Assembly (NCBI GenBank): GCA_963922455.1 | Contig: CAWUIO010000081.1 | Coordinates: forward strand, 1 to 30,978 | Direction of reading: 5' to 3' | Source: CAWUIO01 sp963922455 | GTDB taxonomy: Bacteria; Bacteroidota; Bacteroidia; Cytophagales; Microscillaceae | DNA: 30,978 nucleotides | Shown here: positions 16,057 through 24,900 of the stretch, one piece after another | How positions within the stretch are numbered: the stretch's first letter is position 1 | Layout of the letters: every line of letters starts with the position of its first letter | Program-made: the position numbers and the translations under genes | Notes under the pieces: model-generated | Seen by the model: the letters and a program-made list of their open reading frames with translations, nothing else | What the model was told of the DNA's origin: nothing | Database searches by the model: none

Positions 16057-16821
16057 TTATTTAGTAAAGATCCAGTCTTTTTCGTTGGATAGGGACTCGT
16101 TGAAGGAGTAGCCTTCGGTATCAAAGCTTTTGAGGTCCTCCACGTTTTCTAGCCGGTTTTGGATGATGTAGGCGGCCATCATGCCCCGGGCTCTTTTGGC
16201 ATTAAAGCTGATGAACTTGTACTTATCATCGCGCAACTCCTTGAAATTGGGGCTGATCACAGGCAATCCCAGCAGTTTGGGCTTTACGCTTTTATAATAT
16301 TCTTTGGAGGCTAGGTTGACAAGCACCTTTGCTTTGCTGTTTTCCATGTCGGTTTGCAAGCTTTCGGTGACGGTACTGCCCCAATATTCGTAGAGGTTGG
16401 GGTGTTTTTGGACGGGGAGTTCGGTGCCAAATTCCAAACGGTAAGGACGGATCCGGTCTAGGGGGCGCAGGCTGCCATACATACCCGAAAGTATACGCAG
16501 ATGTTTTTGAGCAAATGCTAGGTCCTCTTCATCGAAGCGCTTGGCTTTTAAGCCGGCATATACATCGCCGGTGTAGGCCAATAGGGCCGGTTTACTTATT
16601 TGTTGGGTATCCGTATCAAACCAGTTTTGGAAGCGGGTGTAATTAAGATCGGCCAATTTTTCTGAAATGCCCATCAATTGGCTTAACTCGGTTTGAGAGT
16701 AGCCCTGAAGTACTCGGGCCAGTTCATCGGCCCTTGCCGTAAATTGAGGCTCCGTAACTTGAGGACTGCCCCATTCCGAATCAAAATCCATGCTTTTGGA
16801 GGGCGAAATAACTATAATCAT
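16057..16821 (-). CDS. yaaA: Peroxide stress protein YaaA (DUF328 family)
   Basis: 254 aa from the ATG at 16821 (MIIVISPSKSMDF, the standard N terminus of the family); an upstream in-frame start would add 38 unrelated residues. Family motifs are SPSKSMDF near the start, ALLAYTGDVY (about 82-91) and FNAKRARGMMAAYII near 224-238. In E. coli YaaA lowers free intracellular iron and protects DNA during H2O2 stress, and binds DNA; the mechanism is only partly known. Length and motifs are complete. Copy D of the structured repeat follows closely. Confidence 0.95.
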   Translation of the reverse strand: MIIVISPSKSMDFDSEWGSPQVTEPQFTARADELARVLQGYSQTELSQLMGISEKLADLNYTRFQNWFDTDTQQISKPALLAYTGDVYAGLKAKRFDEEDLAFAQKHLRILSGMYGSLRPLDRIRPYRLEFGTELPVQKHPNLYEYWGSTVTESLQTDMENSKAKVLVNLASKEYYKSVKPKLLGLPVISPNFKELRDDKYKFISFNAKRARGMMAAYIIQNRLENVEDLKSFDTEGYSFNESLSNEKDWIFTK

Positions 16822-17088
16822 CCTATATTGTATTTGATCTTTAAAAATAATAAACAAATAAGAGGGCGTTTTGATTTGCTTAGCTAGGGTATTGTCCAAA
16901 TAAAAGAGGCTGCAAGCGTGGTTTTTGAATACCATGTTAATGAATTCCCCGATTTTAAAATAAAATGCTAAAAAATTGCTAAAAGCTGTTAATTGCTGGA
17001 ACTAGGGTGCAACCTTTTGGGTATTTTTTTACATCTTTAAATTAAAAGGAAGACTACTGAAAAACCATATACCCTAATTAGAAAAACC

Positions 17089-17454
17089 ATGAAAGCACGA
17101 TTTGTACAAATAACTTTACTTCTACTGCTATTGGGCATTTGGATGGAAGGTTTTTGGGGGGTGCGCTTACGATTGGAGTTACGGCCCGCCTATTCTGATG
17201 AGCAAAATTACGATAGCGATTGCTGCTCTGGACAGCCCGAAGGGCAAGCAAGCCGGACCTATGCTCAATACGGTCTGCCCTTAGCGAGTATGATGGGGAC
17301 AAGCCTCCCATTTAGCCTACATCTGGGCATCGAATCGGATTCTAGCTCTTCGGAAGCACAAGAATTTTATCTGATTTTTCAAGGGGACTTAGGTTTGGCT
17401 TATGAGCCGCAGTTGAGTATCCGGGTGCCGATGAAGTGCCAAGGAACCGCTTAA
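17089..17454 (+). CDS. Small secreted hypothetical protein
   Basis: 121 aa with a signal peptide (MKARFVQITLLLLLLGIWME, cleavage likely near 24). The mature part is about 95 residues with two adjacent cysteines (DSDCCSG) and one near the C terminus (MKCQGTA), and beta-like segments. No family recognised. The ATG follows an A-rich leader; the stop is 4 nt from that of the converging phosphatase gene. It could be periplasmic or a short surface protein; function unknown. Confidence 0.6.
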   Translation: MKARFVQITLLLLLLGIWMEGFWGVRLRLELRPAYSDEQNYDSDCCSGQPEGQASRTYAQYGLPLASMMGTSLPFSLHLGIESDSSSSEAQEFYLIFQGDLGLAYEPQLSIRVPMKCQGTA

Positions 17455-17458
17455 ATCC

Positions 17459-18184
17459 TCAGAAGTCAATATTCTGCTGGGTGTGCAGTTCTTGCGTATC
17501 CAGGTTATACGCGCATAATTTTCCCAATCCTATATAACGGGGGTTTCTTTCAGACCGCCCTGCAAACACACAGCCATTATCTAAGGGTAATCTGGGGTGA
17601 CTGTCTTGGATAGCTTTTTGAATAAATTCAAGGGGCCGGGGGCTATGCCCGTGTATGATCGGCAGCGTGCCTTTTGGGATGGTACGAGAATCCCAATCGC
17701 GTATCCAAAGCATGGCTTGGGTATTAAAATAGGGATAGGGAGATTGGAAATCAAAGCCCGCGTGTACCAGTAAGGCATTGCCCACATTATAAAAGAAGGG
17801 TAGGGATTCTAAGAAGTCAATTAATTGCGGGCTGATGGGTTGTTTTTCTAAATATTCGGGCCACTTATTAAATTTGAGAAAGCGGGCCAGCATCTTTGCA
17901 TCATATTCGCCATAAGCCTCCAGAAGCATTTCCTCGTGATTTCCTCTTAGGGGGAAGACCGGATACCCTGCTTTTTGGAGTTCTTGTACTTTAAAGAGCA
18001 CTCCCCGACTGGCAGGCCCTCGATCTATATAATCACCTAATAAAAAGAGCTGATCCTGGCGTTGTAGGTCAATACGTGTAAGCAGGGCCTCAAATGAGGC
18101 CAAGCACCCATGGATATCCGGAATCACCCAACGATTTCTTACTCCTTGAGGTGAAATATAGAGGCCTATTTGATCTTTAAGCAC
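17459..18184 (-). CDS. PPP-family metallophosphoesterase (Ser/Thr phosphatase-like)
   Basis: 241 aa. Two-metal phosphoesterase fold with all hallmark motifs: PDIHGC (GDxHG type) near 23-28, GDYIDRGP near 50, RGNHEE near 79, LLVHAGFDF near 140 and IHGHSP near 171. The family includes bacterial PrpA/PrpE-like protein phosphatases and Ap4A hydrolases; the substrate cannot be told. It starts 2 nt after the mscS stop, so it is very probably co-translated in the trpS-mscS operon. Confidence 0.9.
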   Translation of the reverse strand: MLKDQIGLYISPQGVRNRWVIPDIHGCLASFEALLTRIDLQRQDQLFLLGDYIDRGPASRGVLFKVQELQKAGYPVFPLRGNHEEMLLEAYGEYDAKMLARFLKFNKWPEYLEKQPISPQLIDFLESLPFFYNVGNALLVHAGFDFQSPYPYFNTQAMLWIRDWDSRTIPKGTLPIIHGHSPRPLEFIQKAIQDSHPRLPLDNGCVFAGRSERNPRYIGLGKLCAYNLDTQELHTQQNIDF

Positions 18185-18186
18185 GT

Positions 18187-19929
18187 TTATTCCCCTCCAT
18201 CCTCTCCTCCTTGCTTCGTTTGAGCTATGTGACGGTCGCGCCGGGCTTGTCTTTGGTAAAGACTGGAAATGAAACTATCCACTTTTTTATCCAAGAAGTC
18301 GGCTTGTAAATAATCATCAGCATAGTCGGGGGTAAGGCCTTTTTGTCCGGGTAAATCCTCGATATGAATGGTTTGCGTAGGGAAGGCAAAACGTACCCCG
18401 AGTTCATCGGCGAGCTCAATGATGGATACCATTACTTCGTGGCGGGTCTTTAATTCCTCCCCCCAAGTTGGGACATCAAAAAAGGTGTAGAGAAGTACAT
18501 CTAAGGAAGCGGAATTAAATTCATTGAGGTAGACGTGGTAATTATCTTTCCGGGTATGGGGATGATTCAAAACGATCTGTCTGACCCCATCAATAAAGGC
18601 ATTAATGAGGGCCGGAGGGGTGTCATAGGTAAGGGCAAGCATGGTACGGAAGCGTCGGTAGCTTCGGAGGCCCATATTGTCGATGGTCATATCGGCCAAC
18701 TTCCCATTGGGGATATAAATCTGAGAGTCGTGGAAAGTCCGTACTCGGGTAGACCGAAAACCAACCTCCTCAATGGAGCCGTTAATGCCCGGTGCTACCA
18801 CCCAATCGCCCACTTGGAAGGGGCGGTCTAGGAAGATAGTAATCGAGCCAAATAGGTTTTTGATGGTATCTTGGGCAGCCAGGGCGAAGGCCAAAGAGCC
18901 AATGGCTAAACCGCCAACTAAGTTTTCTATACTAAAATTAAGTATAGACAAGATATATAGAAAACCTACTACCACAATAATTATCTTCATCGCTTTACGC
19001 AATAAAGGGATCAATTGGTCGTCCAGGGTGCCCGAAGTGCGTTCGGCCATTCGGCTCATATAATAACCGGCAAAATCGGTGAGCCTTAGGCAGATTATAA
19101 TGATAAAAATGGGCAAGGATATATTTATGAAGGAAAGGAGCAACCAATTGAGAATTACAGGCAGCCCTAAGGCCGGTACAATAGTAGAAAGAATCCAGAC
19201 CAGAACAGCCAAACTAGCCGGCCGGGCAATAGATTTAATTAAGTCTTGGGCCGCTTGACTGTGACTTATCTTGGTGAGGAAACGCTGAAGAAATACCCCA
19301 AAAAAGAAGGTAAGGAGACGTTGTAAGACAATGGTAAGTACAAATAATATGAAGAGGCTTATGTACTGCCAGGTAGTAAGCCCCAAAAAGCGTTTGTTGG
19401 CTTGAGGGAAAAGGCCCACCAGCATATTTAATCCATAGGGATACAATTCGCTGTGCAAGGTTGGGATAGCTCTGACCGTTTTTGTTGAAAAAAGCCAAAC
19501 ATCCCCTACTTTTTGAACAAAAATTTCGGGAACCTCAGCCGCCAGTATGTATTGGTTTCTATTGCTATTGGTATCAATATAATTGCTTTCACGCGGAAGC
19601 TCATCGAGCTCGATATACAGACCTTTACCATCCAGATACTGTTTTAATTGGATAGCTAGATCTTCCTTTTGTTTATTGGTGTAATTACGGGGAAAATCGA
19701 TGGTCTTGGCCGAGATACTAGGGTGGTAATTATCGGGTTGTAGATTATCCAGAAAAGTGTAGATCGTATGATACGGTGAGCTTCTTTGATACGTATCTAG
19801 ATCTTCATCTTGGTCTTGGTCTTGGGCTTGTAGTGAAGAAGCAAGGCCCATGATGAAGAGAGCAAGCACTAAAAAGAATGCCCTTTTTATAGCTTTAAAC
19901 TCAGAATAACAGTGTGTGTTGGTTTTCAT
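18187..19929 (-). CDS. MscS-family mechanosensitive channel with periplasmic domain
   Basis: 580 aa. A cleavable signal peptide (about 14-36, ending LQAQ), a periplasmic domain of about 150 residues, four or five membrane helices (about 187-345), then the MscS core: pore helix GGLAIGSLAFALAAQDTIKN followed by FLDRPFQVGDWVV, the beta domain with STRVRTFHDSQIYIPNGKL, and an alpha/beta cytoplasmic cage domain. The Gly/Ala pattern of the pore helix matches MscS TM3. It opens on membrane tension and releases solutes after hypo-osmotic shock. 25 nt downstream of trpS, 2 nt upstream of the phosphatase. The Asp/Gln run after the signal peptide (QDQDQDEDLD) is low-complexity. Confidence 0.93.
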   Translation of the reverse strand: MKTNTHCYSEFKAIKRAFFLVLALFIMGLASSLQAQDQDQDEDLDTYQRSSPYHTIYTFLDNLQPDNYHPSISAKTIDFPRNYTNKQKEDLAIQLKQYLDGKGLYIELDELPRESNYIDTNSNRNQYILAAEVPEIFVQKVGDVWLFSTKTVRAIPTLHSELYPYGLNMLVGLFPQANKRFLGLTTWQYISLFILFVLTIVLQRLLTFFFGVFLQRFLTKISHSQAAQDLIKSIARPASLAVLVWILSTIVPALGLPVILNWLLLSFINISLPIFIIIICLRLTDFAGYYMSRMAERTSGTLDDQLIPLLRKAMKIIIVVVGFLYILSILNFSIENLVGGLAIGSLAFALAAQDTIKNLFGSITIFLDRPFQVGDWVVAPGINGSIEEVGFRSTRVRTFHDSQIYIPNGKLADMTIDNMGLRSYRRFRTMLALTYDTPPALINAFIDGVRQIVLNHPHTRKDNYHVYLNEFNSASLDVLLYTFFDVPTWGEELKTRHEVMVSIIELADELGVRFAFPTQTIHIEDLPGQKGLTPDYADDYLQADFLDKKVDSFISSLYQRQARRDRHIAQTKQGGEDGGE

Positions 19930-19954
19930 ACGATAAAATTTATAAGAAGCTAGA

Positions 19955-20926
19955 TTAGTATCCTAAGATTTTTTTGACCCGGTTTAAAACGGCTTGCCCT
20001 ACCTCACGAGCTTTTTGTTCACCTTTTTGTAAATGTTCTTCCAGCTCCCCAGGGTTTTCAATTAAACGGGTATAGGTTTTGCGGGCTTCGCCAAACATAT
20101 CTAAAATGAGTCCTAATAATTCCTTTTTGGCGTGGCCATACCCAAAATTACCCCCTTCATATTTTTGACGAAGGTCCTGGATTTGATCTGTATTACCTAA
20201 GAGGGAGTAAATTTTAAAAACATGACAGGTATCGGGATTTTTGGGTTCTTCTAGGGGCGTACTATCAGTGACGATGGACATCACTTGTTTTTTAAGCTGT
20301 TTTTCAGGGGAAAAAATATCCAGGGTATTGCCATACGTTTTACTCATCTTTTGTCCATCTGTACCGGGGATGGTCATAAGCGATTCGTTAATTTTTGCCT
20401 CAGGTACGACAAAAACTTCTTCTTGATAGTGATTATTGAAGCTGGTAGCAATATCTCGGGTGATTTCTAAGTGTTGTAATTGGTCTTTACCCACCGGCAC
20501 TACTTCTGCATCATACATAAGAATATCCGAAGCCATCAGTACCGGGTATATAAACAAGCCCGCATTTACATCGGCCAGTCGGTCAGACTTGTCTTTGAAT
20601 GCGTGGGAGTTTTTTAGCATGGGGAAAGGGGTAAAGCAATTGAGGTACCAGGTGAGCTCGGTAACTTCGGGTATTTTGGATTGACGGTAGAATGTATTGG
20701 CTTCTGTATCAAAACCGCAGGCGATCCAAGAGGCGGCGACTGCCTGCACATAATCCATACGAGTGGCTGTATCCTTGATGCTTATCAGGGAGTGCATATC
20801 AGCAATAAAAAAGTAGGAATCATTTCCTGGGGTTTCTGAAAGCTGAATGGCGGGTTGGATGGCCCCTAAAATATTACCCAAGTGGGGCTTGCCCGAACTT
20901 TGAATTCCGGTTAAAACTCTAGTCAT
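19955..20926 (-). CDS. trpS: Tryptophanyl-tRNA synthetase
   Basis: 323 aa class I synthetase that charges tRNA-Trp. The HIGH-type motif is GKPHLGNILGA near residue 12, the KMSKS loop is KMSKTYGN near 193, and DADMHS-like and YPVLMASDILMYDAEVVPVG substrate-site segments are intact. Size and order are normal for bacterial TrpS. It has its own promoter and a Shine-Dalgarno-like AAGGAG about 9 nt upstream of the ATG. First gene of the probable trpS-mscS-phosphatase operon. Confidence 0.97.
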   Translation of the reverse strand: MTRVLTGIQSSGKPHLGNILGAIQPAIQLSETPGNDSYFFIADMHSLISIKDTATRMDYVQAVAASWIACGFDTEANTFYRQSKIPEVTELTWYLNCFTPFPMLKNSHAFKDKSDRLADVNAGLFIYPVLMASDILMYDAEVVPVGKDQLQHLEITRDIATSFNNHYQEEVFVVPEAKINESLMTIPGTDGQKMSKTYGNTLDIFSPEKQLKKQVMSIVTDSTPLEEPKNPDTCHVFKIYSLLGNTDQIQDLRQKYEGGNFGYGHAKKELLGLILDMFGEARKTYTRLIENPGELEEHLQKGEQKAREVGQAVLNRVKKILGY

Positions 20927-20949
20927 GATTTGAATCTCCTTTTATCCTC

Positions 20950-20978
20950 CAAAGGTAAAGAGTTTTTGAAGAAATCAA
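20950..20978 (-). promoter_or_regulatory. trpS: trpS promoter, Bacteroidota -33/-7 type
   Basis: On the minus strand TTG (20976-20978), 18 nt, TACCTTTG (20950-20957), a full TAnnTTTG match, placed about 24 nt before the ATG at 20926. Confidence 0.7.
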
Positions 20979-21009
20979 GGAGTCAAAACTTGTTCTGAGT
21001 AGGAAGTCT

Positions 21010-21732
21010 TTATTTGTTGATTTGAACGGTGAGCGAAAAAAATGAGTAATTAGGATCAACGGGTTGAGATTCGACTTTGAGCGGATTCCCTGAGGTAAGG
21101 GCTACTTGGATTAAACCAATACCTGCCCCCTTGCTACGTTCCCCTTGGGGGGCACTTCGGGTTTCTCTTTTGAAAGCCCTTAATTCATCGCGATTCAAGG
21201 AATTGATCTTATCGCAACTTTGGATCAAAGTATCAATGTATTGATTTTCAACGAGATTGCCACAGGAAAACATAAGTTGGTCCAAGGTGCGATAAATCAG
21301 AAGGGTACCTACACTATCTTGACGGTTTCCAAAAAGAATCTTTTCGGAAGAATAATACAGTATATTTTGCGCTAGTTCGATAAAAACTGCAAATAGTTTT
21401 TTGCTTATTTTGGGAGATTCGGCAAATTTATCTCGGATGTCGCGGCTTATTTCGGCCATAATGATATCAGTCACGGGCCCTTTGTAGGAGATTAAAATAT
21501 CTTCCCTGTTGGTCATCGCATAATAATCGTAGAGATTAAGGTGTTTGTTTTGGGGAGGACCGGATATCGGGTTTCCATTTAAATTGGCAATTTCCTCATA
21601 GTTACCGTTTTCTAAAAGAGTTGCAATTTTCTCCAGCGTGTCAATTTGATTTTGGTGGGCCACACTCAAATTTTGAGCCTGCTCTTTTAATAACTTAGAT
21701 AAGGATTGCCGGAACCAGAGGGAGTTTTCCAT
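21010..21732 (-). CDS. SiaB-like (DUF6272) ATPase/kinase-fold protein
   Basis: 240 aa. A helical N-terminal extension (about 1-75) precedes a GHKL/Bergerat-fold domain: FIELAQNILYYSSE (N-box with Asn, about 117-130) and SKGAGIGLIQ (G-box, near 203-212). In Pseudomonas, SiaB is a kinase that phosphorylates SiaC and so controls diguanylate cyclase and aggregation; Bacteroidota carry many SiaB-like proteins. No SiaC partner (DUF1987) is next to it here. It is upstream of trpS on the same strand but trpS has its own promoter. Partner and output unknown. Confidence 0.8.
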   Translation of the reverse strand: MENSLWFRQSLSKLLKEQAQNLSVAHQNQIDTLEKIATLLENGNYEEIANLNGNPISGPPQNKHLNLYDYYAMTNREDILISYKGPVTDIIMAEISRDIRDKFAESPKISKKLFAVFIELAQNILYYSSEKILFGNRQDSVGTLLIYRTLDQLMFSCGNLVENQYIDTLIQSCDKINSLNRDELRAFKRETRSAPQGERSKGAGIGLIQVALTSGNPLKVESQPVDPNYSFFSLTVQINK

Positions 21733-21879
21733 TTGGATTACTGTTTTTGTTGGTTTACGAAAAGCTTGGGTAATGGATAAATTCTGTGTCTAGGGAACTC
21801 TTCTATTACCTTTCTTGTGTATTGTATCTTGGAATTAAGCACGAAATTTACGGATAACAGTTTCTTTTTTGACGTGATT

Positions 21880-21911
21880 TTGTATTTGTTTTGGCTTAAT
21901 CTTTATTTTGG
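21880..21911 (+). promoter_or_regulatory. Candidate promoter of the transporter-ATPase gene
   Basis: TTG (21880-21882), 21 nt, TATTTTGG (21904-21911), one base from TAnnTTTG. The leader would be about 55-60 nt. Spacing is slightly long, so this is weak. Confidence 0.3.
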
Positions 21912-21974
21912 ATCAAAATAATTAGGTCTCAGCTAATTTTTTAAGGGCTTTGAGGCCGATGATAAACTCATTTT

Positions 21975-24900
21975 ATGGCTAAGGCAAGAAAATTTGGAGC
22001 TTTCGCCGGAGTTTTTACTCCTTCTCTGCTGACAATTTTGGGGGTAATTATGTACCTCCGTTTGGGATGGGTAGTGGGAGAGGCTGGTTTGTTAATGGCA
22101 ATTGCCATTATCCTAGTGTCTCACGTGATTTCCATATCTACAGGTTTAAGTGTTTCCTCCATTTCTACCGACCGAAAAGTTAAGGCGGGTGGCTTGTATT
22201 ATATCCTTTCTAGAAGCCTGGGCTCATCTATCGGTGGGGCCATCGGTATCACCCTATTTGTGGGGACTGCCTTGAGCATAGCGCTTTATTTGATTGGTTT
22301 TTCTGAAAGTTTCTTGGATTATGTAGGTTTAAATTCTGGTTTTCGGATAAACGGGGCAACTATTGCCCTTTTGGAAACCCAGGGCTATCAATCGGTGGGG
22401 CAAATGTTAGACCCGCTTATGGATAGGCTTTATCAAAATGAGAGCCTATTTGTAGAGGCATTGAAACAAAGTTTTGGGGAAGGAAACCTAAGCCAAGCGC
22501 TTGAGGCAGATATTAAAAAGTTTAGCCGGGCGGCTACCGTAAATGATTTGAGAATTGCGGGAACGTTTACCCTCATTGTGGTTACGACGATTGCCTTCAT
22601 TAGCACCTCATTTGCTATTCGGACTCAATTTTTCATCCTGGCAGCGATAGTCCTATCCCTGATTTCTATATTTTTCTCTCCCTCTCTAAGTTATCAAGGC
22701 CCTCCGCCTATATATCCACCCGAAGATGGGGAAAGCTTTGCGAGAATTTTTGGCGTGTTTTTCCCGGCAGTGACAGGTTTTACGGCTGGGGTAGCTATGT
22801 CTGGTGATTTGAAAGACCCTAAGCGGACCATTCCTATTGGTACCATGCTGGCGATTGGGGTGGGTTTATTCGTGTATATTTCCCTAGCCCTATTTTTAGC
22901 ATTTTATGTAGATGCTGATAGCCTTAGAGGTAATTATAATATTCTTAAAGAGATAGCTCTTTCAGAACAAATGGTCTTGGCCGGTATTTGGGGAGCCACC
23001 ATTTCTTCGGCCTTAGGAGGTATTTTAGGTGCCCCCCGGATTATGCAGGCCATGTCGGTTGATAGTATTACACCGAAGATATTTGGAAAAGGGGTAGGCA
23101 AAAGCAATGAGCCGCGTAATGCCCTGGTTTTAACCTTTTTTATTGCTCTGGTCGGTATTTTAATTGGAGAACTGGATGCTATTGCTGAAGTGGTGTCTAT
23201 GTTTTACTTGGCCGCCTATGGCTTTATCAATTTTGCTTGTTTTCTAGAAAGTTGGGCCAGCTCCGATTTTCGCCCTCAGTTCCGTATTCCCCGCTGGATT
23301 TCGGTGATTGGTACCGTATCCATCATTATCGTGATGGCCTACCTCAACTTGATTGCCATGTTGGGGGCGATTGTGATAATTGGTTTAGTTTTTCTATACC
23401 TGGTTCGCAAGAGAATATCCCTTGGGGATAGTGACGTTTGGGACGGGGTTTGGACCTCCGTGGTAAGAAGAGGGATTGATTATCTGGTCAAGAGGCCACA
23501 TTTGGGAAGAAATTGGCGTCCCAATGTAATTTTATTCAGTGGTGGTTCGGAAGCCCGGCCTTATTTGATAGATTTTGGCAAATCACTCATCGGGGAATTG
23601 GGCTTTTTATCCAACTTTCAACTGATTGAGCAGACAGAAGCCCCTACTTCCCTATCAAAGCCCCAGCAACTTATTACCGAGACCGATTCCAACTCCGTGG
23701 GCTTTTTCACTCGGAGGCAAGATTGTGAAGATATCTACGAAGGGATGGAGACCATCGCCCGTACGTATGGTTTTTCGGGAGTAGACCCCAACACTATTCT
23801 TTTGGGTTGGGGGAGTGACCCTAAAAATCCCTTACGGTTTGTCAAGGCTGTCCAAAGCATGGTGGAGCTGGACTATAATATCTTGATGCTCAATTATAAC
23901 CGTAAATCGGGCTTTGGCAATCGAGAAACCATTGACATTTGGTGGCAGCTTAAGGATGAGCACATTCAGTTGAGTCTCCGGCTTATCAAGTTTTTTCAGC
24001 GTTCTGAGGAATGGCGTAAATCCCAAGTACGCCTAATCATTGTGAACGAAGATGAGCTTAACCGGAACCGTATCCTAAGAGAAGCCAGTCGCCTCTTAGA
24101 CGAAACCCGTTTAGATGTAGAAATCCGGGTGGTGAACTTTGATCCAGAAATCCATTCTTTAAATGAGATTCTTCGCAAGGAATCCAATTTTGCCGATTTG
24201 GTGATCATGGAATTACCCGAGATGAGTCCTTCTGAAGAACAGGATTTTCTAAACCGAAGAAATAATATCACGGCCAATCTGGATGCTTCCTTACTCATGG
24301 TTAAGGCTTCTTCTCAGTTTCGGTACAATGGGCGGAGCACTGAACTGAGCCTGAAACCTGATGCCGATTTGCAGCCTGACTTTTCTTTGAAGCATTTGAT
24401 TATTCCGGCCATCAAAGCCCCAGATAAGCCAGAAAGCCGGGAGCTAATCATTGATCTAAAAAATAATTGGCAGGAACTTATCCAAAGGTTTAGCGAAAAT
24501 TACCTCAACCGGAATCACATACATAGAAAACAGCTCATCGAGACCCTTCGCAATCTCACTCAAAGCCTCTTTGAGGAAGTGGAGGAGAGTTTTGCTTGTG
24601 GCTCCATCGAGAAATGTTTGAGTAATATCCGGGAGTTACACGCTAATTTTCTAGACAAAGCGCAAAAACTCATTATCAATTTTAAAGAAGACCAATTACT
24701 GGAAGAGAAGGAAAGCTTTGCTATAGGTAATGAACAACTTTTAGGGGGAATCCGAAGAATGACCGACAAAAACCCCATCAGTCTGGAGCTAACATTTCAA
24801 AAAAGTGAGTTAAACGAGATCGCCGAGCATAATCCTGCCATATCAACATGGCAAAGTCAAAGAAGCTGGATGCAATGGCGAGCCGACAGGCCCGTAAAGT

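Noticed and set aside
16822..16935. Longer yaaA start adding 38 residues
   Set aside because: The family begins at MIIVISPSKSMDF; the added part is AT-rich intergenic sequence.
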